Shown one piece after another: positions 1-14,716 of a DNA stretch of 62,503 nt. The notes under the pieces are model-generated. The model made no database searches. It saw only the letters and a list, made by a program, of their open reading frames with translations, and had not been told where the DNA came from. The stretch comes from Chromera velia (Eukaryota > Sar > Chromeraceae): the NCBI GenBank assembly GCA_018398765.1, contig JAHBMJ010004978.1:85352-147854 (forward strand). Reading direction: 5' to 3'. A program made the position numbers and the translations under genes. Each line of letters begins with the position of its first letter. The first letter of the stretch is position 1.

Positions 1-3181
<3,181 letters not shown>

Positions 3182-5130
3182 GACATTAATTCATCCTAGC
3201 AGTGACTGACTGATCCAGATCCGCCCTTCCTTCATTGAGACCGTGGGTCGGGATTTCATCGCTCAACACGCACCGACAATCCGACCCAGGTGGTGGGAAG
3301 GATCAGCAGTTTGGGGTTTGCAGTGGGAAGGGGTCTAGAGGGGGGATAGAGGTAGAGCGCTGGTGGGGATTGAAGGAACTTGGGGGCGCGACGTGGTGGG
3401 CGGGCCTCTTTTGGGAGTGGCCCTGAGGGGACTGAGAAGGGCGGGAAGGTTGCAGCGTTCGGAGAAGAGACAGCGTGCGGGCAGATGAGCAGCTTTCGTT
3501 GTGCCTTTGCAGACCTTCGCGAAAGCACATGTGTTTTTTGTTTTGTGGGACGGAATAGGGAATGCGACTCGATCCTGCACACAGCCTTGACGCCTGTTTG
3601 CGTCCTCGGCCCTTACTCGCCTCGATATACACGTATTTCGGACCTGCTAGTCCTTCATAATCCAAACGATTTATAACGTTAAACATGATATTTAACATGA
3701 TAAATTGATAATAATACGAATCTCTATATAGATACGAATTCAGAGTTTTATATATGAATTGGTCTTGTTATTTAACGTTACTTTTTTGAACGGTATATGT
3801 TTAATTAGATTTTTATTGAATCAGTAACTACGAACTTGAACATAAAATTTTATGGTAGTGGACCGCGGGGGGCACCCGGAACATAAATCCTATCCTATCA
3901 TATAGCTGGTCCTATAGAACAAATAAAAAAATTGCTTAAAAAGTTGCACACTCACTTTTACAAATTCAGCTAGCTTTTCGATTATTCTTAAGGGGGCAAA
4001 GCTGGGTGTAAAGTTGAGGCCCGGTAGTGGACCGGACGCGGGGCAGGCAATAGTAAGTAACTTCTGGAGCAACTTGAACCCGGAACATTAATCCATAATA
4101 ATCTTATATCCTATCATAACATATATGTTTTATGTTCTTTTTTTTTTATTCAAATATTTGTTCAAAATGTAAACACCGAAAAAAATCGGGGACAAACATA
4201 GAATGACATATAATGTGTGCTATAAAAAAAATGTTTACAAGCAGTATGTACATATCCATTTAAGAGTTCTAGCCTAAACTTCTAGGCTGGATTCTATTAC
4301 TGGAATGTTTAAAATATTTAGCGAAAGCTCATGATATAGAAGTTATAATATAAAACTTGAACAACTTTAAATAAGAACTAGAATAAGAACTCTATAGGTT
4401 ATAGTTAGTCAATCACTCTCAAGTTTTCATATGAATTTGATTTACATTAAATTAATGAGTGTGACAATGATACATATGTGTGAGGCATCTTTTTCATACA
4501 GGTGCGCTTCGTATCCCAGTTCTTCTCACCATCGATCCAACCTGGTGTCCAGCCTTCCACTTCTTAATTTTTCAGTTTTGAACGTCTCTCATCGATCCCC
4601 TTTTCTCCGCTGTATACGGAATTCAATTGATGCACTCAATTCACATGCAGCTCTTCCAACCCCCGGTACGTCTGTCTACAAAAGTGGACGACAATTGCTT
4701 GCCCGAAAAATCAGGCCCCGTCTCACCCCTCTCCTCGCGGTTGACTGCTGTGGTCGTCGAACCTTCCGAGCTAACCGATCAGAGCTGATCGCAGCAGAAT
4801 CCGAGCGAACCAGAGAGAACGGCCCGGGCCTGCAGGGGAGGGGGGTGGAAAGCAGTGTAGATGTCATGAGCTCTCGAGCAGGGGGACCACCCATAAAGGA
4901 TAGGTTGGGTCTCTCTCCAATGCGCTGTGTCTTCCTGATGCTTTCTTTTCGTTTGCATGCATGCACGGCACACGTCCTGAGGCACGAACAAAGACACCCG
5001 CCTGCGCCTGCACAAGGGCCATGGCTGAGGGAGAAGCGACGTCTTCGAGTCATGCACGAGTGACGGGGCCAAAGTGGAAGACCCACGGGAGGCACACAAG
5101 GGGGAGCTGGAAATGAGAAAGACACACACA

Positions 5131-5178
<48 letters not shown>

Positions 5179-5228
5179 AAGACCAATTGTCGGCCAGGAA
5201 GAAAGGAGGGACGGACAGACAAACTGAC
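3182..5228. other. Intergenic region with an AT-rich block
   Basis: No convincing gene is seen on either strand. From about 3660 to 4480 the composition shifts sharply to AT-rich. Short copies of a dispersed repeat (GTGGACCG...CGGGG followed by ATAAATCC/ATTAATCC and TATCCTATC) occur near 3854-3905 and 4015-4130. From 4500 the sequence is GC-richer again. The unresolved terminal exon of the minus-strand protease may lie in 4490-5110: one open phase-0 frame runs from a CAG acceptor near 5110 down to a stop at 4779, but it has no recognisable family signature. A composite (AC)n(AG)n microsatellite lies at 5126-5177. Confidence 0.6.
5126..5177. repeat. (AC)n(AG)n composite microsatellite
   Basis: About 11 AC units are followed by about 13 AG units. 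On the minus strand, the coding strand of the neighbouring protease gene, this reads (CT)n(GT)n just before a CAG, the same arrangement found before other acceptors in this window. Confidence 0.9.
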
Positions 5229-8200
5229 CATGGCGAGTCTGTAACGATCCATCTCCGCAGCAGAAAAGTTAAACCCCTGGCTGCATTCGTCAGTTCATTC
5301 ATGCATTCATTCATTTACTTATTCACACATAAATGCCTTCATTCATTGGCTGGTTCCCTTAGTCAGTTACTTACTTCCTTATTCACGCCACGCTCCTTCC
5401 TACCCAGCTCTTTCCCTTCACTGGGACAAAAGAAAAGCTGATTGTACTACAATTCCTCTGTCCTCACAATTTTACTTTCCTGTTCTGTCCTGTAAGAGCC
5501 CAGTCCGTCTGTCCTTCTGTGCGTTTTCTCCCCGGAATCTGCTTGCGCTCTCTCTCTCTCTCTCTCTCGTGCTTGTCCGTGTTGTCTGTAGATAGTGCGA
5601 TGGATACAAGAAATCCAGTTTCGTTTGTTCTGCATTTGTTGCTTACCATCCGCTGGCAATGCACTCGGCGAACATGGACGTGAAGACACCGCAGTCGTTG
5701 TGGTTGCTCTGTTGGGGGGGGATCTGCTTTCGTCCCGCAAGGAAGGACACAAAACAGCAGACAGGTAGAGTGCACAAGTATATATGTGTGTGAGGGAGAG
5801 AACACGAGAGGGAGACTGGGAGGGATCGACTGGAGATACGAAAAGCTCCCTTGCCCGCTCTTGCGGAGATCGAAATTCGGCTTACGCAGACCCATGCACA
5901 CATGAATGAATTTGAAGTGAGAGGAAGAAGCCAGCCAATCTCACTTTTCCTTTGGGAAATTCTTCCAACACGAACGAAGTGGGGCGGGGCGAAACCCAAT
6001 CAAAAACAAAAAAAAACAGAGCGACCAAAGCGGATCTAGGACCTTTCTCTCTCCCCCCACAGCTGTCCTGGTGATCTCGTCTCTCCCTCCGTCTGCCTCA
6101 CTGTCTTCTTTTCGGCCCATTCCCGTCCCCTTCCCCTGACTTCTGCTTGCAGACTCACTCACGTACCGGTTGCTGCTTGTGTTGCCACAAATGCGCATCT
6201 GGAAGCTCTGCGTCTGCACTCACTCTCACAGCCAGGTAGGAACACAAACCGTATGCATGTTGCTTTCTTTTCCCTCCCTCTCTTACAGACAGACGATAGA
6301 ACAAATTGGCCAGACAGAAAACAGTCATAGGCTCTCATGCGTGAACCATTCCCCCCTGTCTGTCATAAAGAGGACAACAAAAGGAAAAGAAGAAAAGGTA
6401 CCAGCACACGCGAAGGCACATGTGGACCCTCTGATTGGTGTGTGCAGATCTCTCTGTATACGGTAGCAAGGACGAAGGGGGAAAAACGCAATTTTGAACC
6501 ATCCTTCCTGTCCAGCCAGATTCCGTTCCTTCTTCTCTGTACCCCAGGTGTCCCTTTATCGCCCAAAAGGACACAGACAGGCCGCCCGAGCAAAATAGAC
6601 AATACGACTGCCCAAATATCCCGCGCCACACGAAGCAAAAAGAATTTGGCTGTTGATCTGTTAACACAACAGTCGATGCACGGCCTCCACATCCTTTCCT
6701 CCCTCCTCCCCCCCCGAGTCCCCTGACTCACTCTTCTTGTCTCGGTACTCATCCGCCAGGTATTGGGGCACAAACTGAACAAATCTGCAGCAGTCAGAGA
6801 CAGCCAATCAAAGCATTGCATGAGGTCAACTTGCACTTCTCCTCTGAAAGAAAGCTTTGGACACGCTGATGGGGCCCCTGAGATCACACTATGAAGGATG
6901 GAAGGCTCCCTTCCGATCGAAATCTGGAGAGTGTGGAAAGAGAGAGACGCAACTTCCTTCAATCTGGCTGGTTGCATTGGCTGCGTCAAAATATCGGAAG
7001 ATAAAGAAATGTCATGTGAAAGGCAAACGATAAAAACACAACAGAATGGCTTGCAGCGGGAAAAAGAAAGAACTCAACCAAGAACAGAGACAAAAAGACT
7101 GACAGACTGACAGAGGATTGGCCTTCTCCCTGGGGTTCAGAGAGTCCAGGACGTAGTAGATCTTCCTCCTGCAGGCCCTCAAGAAGGAACGGCAAGGAGG
7201 GAAGCAAACACAAGAGTTTGAGTTCCACAAGTGGTCCACCATCAAACATGAAGACGAGAAAACACAAAACATGAGCCCTTCAGAAAAGCATTGCGAACGA
7301 GGAAACGGTGTGAGGGAAAAAGAATCAAATACTGGGACCGGGCAAAGCGCAAGACATGTTTCGATTGGATCTTCAGACAAGGCGGCAGGAGACTAAGTCG
7401 GGGAGGATATGGAAGAGCAAAGCGGAAAGAACGTGACGATGCTCGTTGTGAAAACGACGACGGTTTGCCGGCTAGTTTGTCTCACAGGACTACTTTCGGA
7501 CTGTCTGATTACCACACGCACCAGACAAATCCCGCAAGCAAAAAAGACCAGAAAAGAAGGGAAGCTGACTGACGGAATGTCGATCACACCCAGAGTCCAG
7601 TGGGCACCCGAGACGTGCACAGGGAAGACAAAAAAATCGAGCTCGAAGATGTCGATCTGCACGGACGGACACGCAAAAGTTGACAGGCAGAAACTCACAC
7701 CGACATAAATAGACCCTTCCGTCCCCTCTGCTCTCCCACACCCAAAAAACCGTACACACTCATGGAGAGAGAAACAGGACGAGAGTGATTGGTTTTTTCT
7801 CTCCAAACAAAATCTCCACACGGCAAGAAGCTCTTTTCGTTTGAGAGTGACGTCGAGTCTCCCTTCTGATCTTTTGGCTCGGATCATATCTATCCGTGCA
7901 TGCAGTCCAAAACAATATGTGCACATAAACAGAAACCCTCACTGCTGCAATCGCTATTCGGAATCCCTTCCAGATTCGAAACGGTCTGTCGATCTTCTGA
8001 ATCACACAGAGCGTAAAGATGGCCCGGTCTCAACTAATATTAGCAGTCTTTCTGCAAGGCTTGCTGCCTGACCTTTCTCCTTGTTGTCCACTTCTTCACT
8101 GCCGCGTAGTCATACCGAGGCACCCCGTTGCTGTCGGCAGCTGTGTTGGAGAGCTTCGGCCAGAAGAAGGTCGACATCGCGTACGTCTTCGGGACCCTTC

Positions 8201-8474
8201 GGCCGGGGGGAATCAGGATCCTTCCTTCCTGGGCCTTCTTGCTCCTCTCCTGCAGAACGAAGGAGAGGAGAAACACACACACACACACACAGAGAGAGAG
8301 AAAGAGGGACAGGGAGACGGATCTCTTGTGCAAAGCGAAGGACAAAAAGAAGGCGAAAAGGCTGGGACGGCTGAGTGAAGACGGGTGCAGCCCGAAACAT
8401 TTTACGGAGCAGGTCGACCCACGAAGTCCCCCCTTTCTCTTCTTTCTTTTTGACCCCCCCTTTTGGGACAGGGT

Positions 8475-8506
<32 letters not shown>

Positions 8507-9468
8507 GAAAGGACAAATAAAAGGACAGAGAGAGAGCACCTCGACTGACTGATCCCGTCACCTTGTCTGAGGGCAGAAACACAGTCACATGCAGAAATCA
8601 ACCTCAGAAGAGAAAAAAAGAGAAAAAAGGAGACTGACTGACCGAGATCAGGAACATGTACACATTGATCGACTCATCCCCCAACCACTCGTCCCCAAGG
8701 AATTTCTTGATCTCGTACCTGCAGCCTCTCCAGAGCAGGCACAGATACATAAATACATGGATAGAAAAGTTCAATTCCTGGCCATGCGTGCGCATCCTAC
8801 TGCTAAAATCCGTTTCTTTCAAATGTCGGTTCAAGTTGCAGCAGTTGCTTGGTGAACTGAGTGACCAGAGAGAACATACCTTTCTGCCGCTGACACTTTG
8901 CATACAACACGTTCTACTACACTTCAGCAAAGACTCGAAAGGAGAACATCAGACCGCATAAATGCATGAATGCTTGCTTGCATTCACACATACAGCACAC
9001 GCATATCTTCGTGAGGCTGACTGACTGACTGACACCTTGAGTTCGATGTGGTTGACGGTCGCGAGCACCTTCTTGTTCGGCTGTCCCACCAACTGTCCGA
9101 TCAATTCGTCCCGAACAGACTCAGCGGCGGCTTCGCTGAGCCATAGAGGGTTCTCTTGTTTCTGCAAGCGAGCAGCGCCGTTTGTGTTACATCAACGTCC
9201 GTACTCATTAATACAAAAATTCTCGAAAAGTCATTAATACAAAATTCTCGAAAGAGACTGACTGTTTTTTTCCGAAGCAATCAGACAGGATCAGAATTTG
9301 GATGGATTCACGACACCCCCCATAAGAAAAGAGACTTGCAGCAAAGGAGGACACAGAAACCGGGAAACACTCGAACAATCTGATACAGAAAACGGAAAAG
9401 GACGAGGCGGAAGCAGACCGTCCTTCCCATCTTATGTCGGTGACGGAGGATGAACGGCGACACACACA

Positions 9469-9507
<39 letters not shown>

Positions 9508-11522
9508 TCCGAGAAAAAGGGATAAAATGTACCGCTTCTCCGCATTTCATTCCTTTCCCATTCCACTCGGCCCCCTCCCTCCTTCACTACTTCCGAACTG
9601 ACCCGTTTGAGCGTCAACGTTCTGCAACCATGCAAATGGACAGACAGATAGGCAATAATGACGAAGAGCAAAGTGATCAGGGCAGCAAGGGCAGAGGGAG
9701 GGAACAAATGGTGGGTGAAAGTCGTCTGCCAAACAAGAACAGAACAGATGCTGCTTACAGATACGTACCAAAGTATTCAGACCCATAGACGCCAGCGCCC
9801 CCCCCACACACACAGTCGGCCCACTCGCTGAAGAAAGAAAAGAAAATCTCGCAAAAGAAATTCACACCCACCCACCGACAGATGCCACGGACTTCCAGAC
9901 AACAAACTCACTGCCTCCCTGGATGACTGACTCACTGACACTTTGGCTGCCTCCTCCAGATCCGCGAGACGCTTCAGGGAGTCACTGAAGCTTTCGACTT
10001 TGTCTGACTCCGTCGGCAGCGCCTTCCAGTCATCGATTCCTTCTCTGCCGCACTCCACAATCCTCAAATACAGCTGCAGGTTTTTGCTCGCATCCTCAGA
10101 CACGCGACGATTCGACCGATGATGAGCAAGGACACCCCCCGTCCCCGCGCCTCCTCCTCCACTCCCCGAAAAATTAAACTGATTTTGAAAGAGAGTTTGC
10201 GCAACCACCCGCTTCCACCACGGCACACCCAGCGCACCCCTCCCCCCCCCGCTACTCACAATCTCCGCTCCAGTCCCTAGATTCCCTGTTCTCATGTCCC
10301 ACACTTGATCGGGGTCAGGGGACTCAGGGTCCCCCCCCCCTACGCCACTTGAAGCCACTGCTGGTGCTTCTGCTGTCCCAAGAGAACCCTCTGGGGCTGC
10401 CTGTGGTTGCGCTAACTGGATGCGCAAGCCTGAGGGAGCGGTGCTACTGTTTGCATCAACCATCGGCTGATCACCAGGTGCTTCCGGTACCCTGCCCGAA
10501 CCTTCTGCGGCTGCACGAGGGCCGAACCGGAGGTTCAAACCTGAGGAAACGGTCTTACTGTTTGAGTTAGTCACTACCTGATCCTTTGACGCTCCCGCTA
10601 CCCCACTGGAGCCTCCGGCGGCGCCTGAGTTAGGGCCGAACCGGAGGCTCAAGGGAGAGGGGCTGCGGAGTGCATCGGTCATCGGCTGATCACCTGGTGC
10701 TTCCACTGCCCCAGTCGAACCTCCTGCGGCTGCCTGAGGACCATACCGGATGCTAAATGGGGCAGGGCTACTGTTCGCATCTGTCATCGGCTGATCACCT
10801 TGTGTTACGTCACTTACCGTACGCGTACCTCCTACGTGATTTCTAACTCGGAGGCTCAATGGAGCGGTTCTGGTTTCCACTTTTGCATCATCTGCCATCG
10901 GCTGGTCAACCGATGCTTCCGCTACCCTACGCGTACTACCTGCGCCCGTCTGAGTGCCCGATCGGAGGCTCAAGGGAACAGGGCTACTGCTTACATCAGC
11001 CATCTGTTCGTCGACTGGGTTTGCAACATTCTCAACACGCAGAGGGGACCTTGAAATTTTCCTCCTGCTGCCTCCAGCCCCCGCTTGACAATCTGCTGCG
11101 GCCGCTTTTGCTGCTGCTGCTAACGCTTGCCTGTGCCGGGCGGGGAATTGGAAGTTGCCCGAAGCCACTTGGTCTGCCTGCCTCTGGGTAATGGTGGTCG
11201 GTTCAACGACCGGACGAGCGAAGGAAAATGCGGAATCGTCTTGCCCTGAGTCATTGGGTATGTCAGGGTCCTCGTCTTCAATGGGTTCATCAGGTTTGAC
11301 TTGGCGAGGAAGGGGGGCTGTTTCGTGTACTAGTCTCTCTCTGCTCTTGAACACTTTTCGGCCAGAGCGATCCGTTCCTCCAACTGTTACTCCATTTCTC
11401 TTGGGGGCTGCCTCTGTTCGGACCTGTCGGATGGAAATCTCTTGAGCACTTCTTGCTGCAAGTCCCTTTCCACCCTTTCCAGGAGGCCTGTAGATGAGGT
11501 GAGTGCCTCTCTTGGGTTTCAT
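5229..11522 (-). CDS. Ulp1/SENP-family SUMO protease (C48 cysteine peptidase)
   Basis: Predicted cysteine protease removing SUMO or a related modifier. Exons in transcript order: 11522-9940, 9827-9769, an unresolved exon or two, 9161-9034, 8718-8643, 8249-8073, 7656-7574, 7168-7112, 6784-6732, 6213-6167, 5723-5647, 5280-5229, then an unresolved last exon. From 9161 to 5229 all phases agree. Family blocks appear in order: FLGDEWLGDESINVYM (the WLND-type motif), MSTFFWPKLS, DFFVFPVHVSGAHWTLGVID (catalytic His), KIYYVLDSLN (catalytic Asp), FVPQYLADEYRDKK, IPPQQSNHNDCGVF (oxyanion Gln and catalytic Cys) and FSAAEMDRYRLAM. The first exon is a 527-aa, low-complexity, Pro/Ser/Gly-rich N-terminus with about six degenerate 36-38-residue repeats. 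The start is the first Met of that exon, and an upstream coding exon is not excluded. The exon at 9769-9827 and the connection to 9161 are the weakest parts. Confidence 0.88.
8273..8302. repeat. (AC)n(AG)n microsatellite in a protease intron
   Basis: An AC run followed by an AG run, between two coding exons of the minus-strand protease. Read on the coding strand it is (CT)n(GT)n, about 20 bases upstream of the CAG acceptor at 8250-8252. A similar composite lies at 9463-9508. Confidence 0.85.
10350..11050 (-). repeat. Degenerate coding tandem repeat in the protease N-terminus
   Basis: About six units of 36-38 residues (roughly 108-115 bp) within the first exon of the SUMO protease share a core of DQPM-[TAV]-D followed by Ser/Pro-rich sequence and SLR-[FYV]-G. 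Repeats are divergent at the DNA level but keep the frame, consistent with an old in-frame expansion of a disordered region. Confidence 0.75.
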
Positions 11523-12553
11523 CTGGCCTTTGCTTCTTCGGGGGATCTAGAGATCACAATCCCAGTGGATCTATGTATCGGCTCAAAAATCCGTGAAAAG
11601 CGGCCTTCGCGTTCCTCCAAGACCAGGGTGAGTGGACAAAAACCCTTCCCCCGTACAATAACAAAAGAATGGGGATAAGGGCAGGAAGGAACTCAAGGGA
11701 ATAAGACCACTGCGACGACTCCGCGTGACTCGCACGCGAGTCGATCTGTCTGCACCAGTCTGGTCACTCAATTTGTGTTGTCAGATGGTCAGAACACGTC
11801 CTGTCGAAGCGTACAGAAGGGACAGATTGCATTGAGAGGGAAGTCCCTCAACGTCAGCCTGCTTGGTGGACTATGGCAATTTGGAAAAGAAGGCAAATTG
11901 TGCAGAAGGCGACGCGTCAAAAATCTTCTGCTTCAAACTGAGTCTGTCAGAAGCAGCGTTGACTCGGCCGGCTCATCTCGGCTCCGCATGCATGAATTCT
12001 CGCGCCCGCGCGCGCGGCGCGGCGGAAAATGGCGGGAATTGTATAAGAGCCCATGCACTTTTCGGCCCAAATTTCCGGCCCGCGTGCCCCGCATGCACTG
12101 ATTTGCATGCAGCATTCAGAGAAAGGATTAATTCAGCGGGAAGATGATCGAGGGAACTGCCTGACAGCGTAACGTCGAATGCCAACCCCTTTTTTTATCT
12201 TTTCGATCCTCCACTTCAGGGCACTTCGGAAATTGAAGGAAGACCTGGCAACGGACCGCCGGCCCAGTGGAGACAGATGACTTAGATCCATTCAGAACTC
12301 TGGTTCATGAGACAAGTCAGAAAGAAATTCACGTTATCGCAACGATTCGTGTGACGGATCTTTCGATCCTTTCGTGACTCAATTCGTGTTTCCTGTGGCG
12401 TGGGGAGGACAAAAAGCCAAGGGGAAAAAATCAAAGCATCTCCTCCTGAGACCTTCCTGCATCCGAGAGATCTTGTCTGTGTGTGATCTCGGTGAACTGG
12501 GCCAAGAGACAAACCGATAGAGACGCGCTGAGGAAGGAAGGGTGCAGTAGAGA
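11523..12553. promoter_or_regulatory. Divergent promoter region between SUMO protease and POLA2
   Basis: About 1 kb separates the two divergent start codons. A CpG-rich core lies at 12000-12040 and contains GGCGGGAAT (12031-12039), whose complement ATTCCCGCC fits the E2F/DP consensus WTTSSCSS. A near match, GGCGGAAA, lies at 12021-12028. GTATAAGAG (12041-12049) is a TATA-like element directly downstream. GCATGCATG (11997 region), GCATGCA (12091 region) and TTTGCATGCAG (12102 region) add TGCATGC-type motifs. E2F control of a replication gene would be expected from plants and animals. Here it is inferred from the motif alone. Confidence 0.5.
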
Positions 12554-14588
12554 ATGTCGAGGTTCACCTTCACTCAGTTCTTGGACGGCCTCCAGGATGC
12601 GCAAAGGGAAAATGTGAGTCGGGAACTCTTTGACTAAATATTAATCAAGGCTGTGTGAATAAGCGGGTGATTCTGGACTTCACATTCTGCCAGGAATATT
12701 TCTCAAGCCGTCCTCGTAATTTCCCGTCTCTCTTTTGGCTTAGACCGTCTCTGTTGGAATGGGTGACCCCCATTCTCGTTGGCGGTGCACCTTTGTGTGT
12801 CTGTGCCCTTCCTTGCTGGCTGCATGGCCGTCTACACACTCGTCTTGATTTCTGTGTGTACTTGTGTGCGCATTCCTGCAGTTGAAGCGCATCCGTCTCC
12901 CCTCTGGAGGAAATTTGGAGAATTGCTTTGACGCGTTCTCCCTCACGAGTTCCAATCTGGACATCACCTTCGAGAAATTCTTCAAATACGCAACCAAATG
13001 GGCAGCACAGGAGGAAAAGAAGAAGGCCCAACAGCCTGGAGTCTCGGCATACGGCCGAACGCCGTTGAACAATCGGACGAACATGGCACCCCCCACAGCG
13101 GCCTTCACGAAAAGGACACCCTTCTTGAAGAATGCCCAGCAATATCAGCAGCAGCAGCAGCAGCCTGGCCTGGGGGTGGGAGCAGCCGGGTTGGCAAGGG
13201 GGGGACCTCCCGAGACTCCCGCAGCTGTGTCGTGCAACGACAACTTGTTCCAGGTGGACGCGATGTCCTATACACTTGTGAAGGGAAGGGAGAGGGACAA
13301 ACACCCTAAGTGAGTCGGGCAGGAGGGACAGGTGGTGGGCAAGGAGATGCAAATATGTGTCTGCTTTTTTTTTCATCCGTCATTCGAAGGTGATTCAACG
13401 GGAAAAGGAAGTTGATCATAAGAACGACTGTTCTGTATTTTTGAGCTTTCTGGGAGTAGGTTCAAAATAGGGTTCACGACACACGACGAGCAGGCGCAAA
13501 CCATGAAGATGTCAAACTCCCCCTGTTGACTGCAGGATGGAGAGGATAGAGAAGACGTTCAACGGCCAGGTGATCAAAAAGACGGGGAGAGAGGCAAGGA
13601 ACAAAGAAAAATTCGATGAAAAATCGGTCAAGGTGTACAACGGTAGGTCCGTCAGTCGGTCGGTTGGTCGGTGCGCGAGTTGGTTGTGATTTGTGTGTGC
13701 TGCTCGGGTCAAATTGACTGAAAGAGGTGGGGGTCTTCTTCACTACTATCAGAGAAGACAACGTTTTTGTGCCCCCTCCCTACCCTGTCTGCCTTCCTTC
13801 CAAAGATCGGCCAGTCTCTCGGTCTTTCCGTCTCTTTAAACGGGGCAGAAACAGAGAAACAGAACCCTAAGCGCTGGCTGTCTTACCCTACAGAGGCCGG
13901 TAGGAGAAGGCTGCTGTGGGAAACACAGGAGAGGAGAACGGCTGCAGATGGAGATGGACAATAGGAGGAAGGCGAAGAGACGGAAGACGGGATTACTTTC
14001 AGTCTCCTCCCCTCCCTGTCTCCCAGGATCCGTGTGCCACATCTCTCCAGAAGAATTTTTTCTCGTGTGTGTATGTGTGTGTGTGCGCGCACGCGCGTCT
14101 CTCATACTCTGTCCCTGACTGCAGTTCCTGAGGTGCCCTACAGGTGGATGGGGTCAACAGCTGAGGATTTGTCCTTCCAGCTAAGTGAGTGGGCGAAGTT
14201 GTCTGCCTGTCTGTGTCCATCTCTCTCTCTAGCCGCTTTGTTGACTTCTCTTTCTTTCTTTGTCTGTTTTTGTACGGAAGCAGAACAAATCGAGAGAGGG
14301 AGAGACAGAAGCAAAGAGACGCATGAATACAGGCAGGCAGGCAGGATCGAAGGGAGAGGAAACAACAGGCAGACGGATGGACAGACAGACTGACGGACGG
14401 ACGGACAGACAGAGAAGAAAAACATGCAGTCGGTCTGGCCGGCCACCAGTTTGCTCCCCTGTATGCTCCGTGAAGGCCCTCATTCTGAGCGGCGCCTTTT
14501 ATGCACACAGGAGAAATGCCTAGGGGGCGTGTCAAAAGGAGAGGAAAAGGACTGGCACGGTTGAGGAGTGGGATCGGCTCACGCTCTC

Positions 14589-14621
<33 letters not shown>

Positions 14622-14630
14622 GTCTCTCTC

Positions 14631-14716
<86 letters not shown>

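Noticed and set aside
4779-5109. Terminal exon of the SUMO protease at 4779-5109 (-)
   Set aside because: The frame is open in the right phase and an acceptor exists, but the sequence does not resemble the family C-terminus, so it is left as a possibility only.
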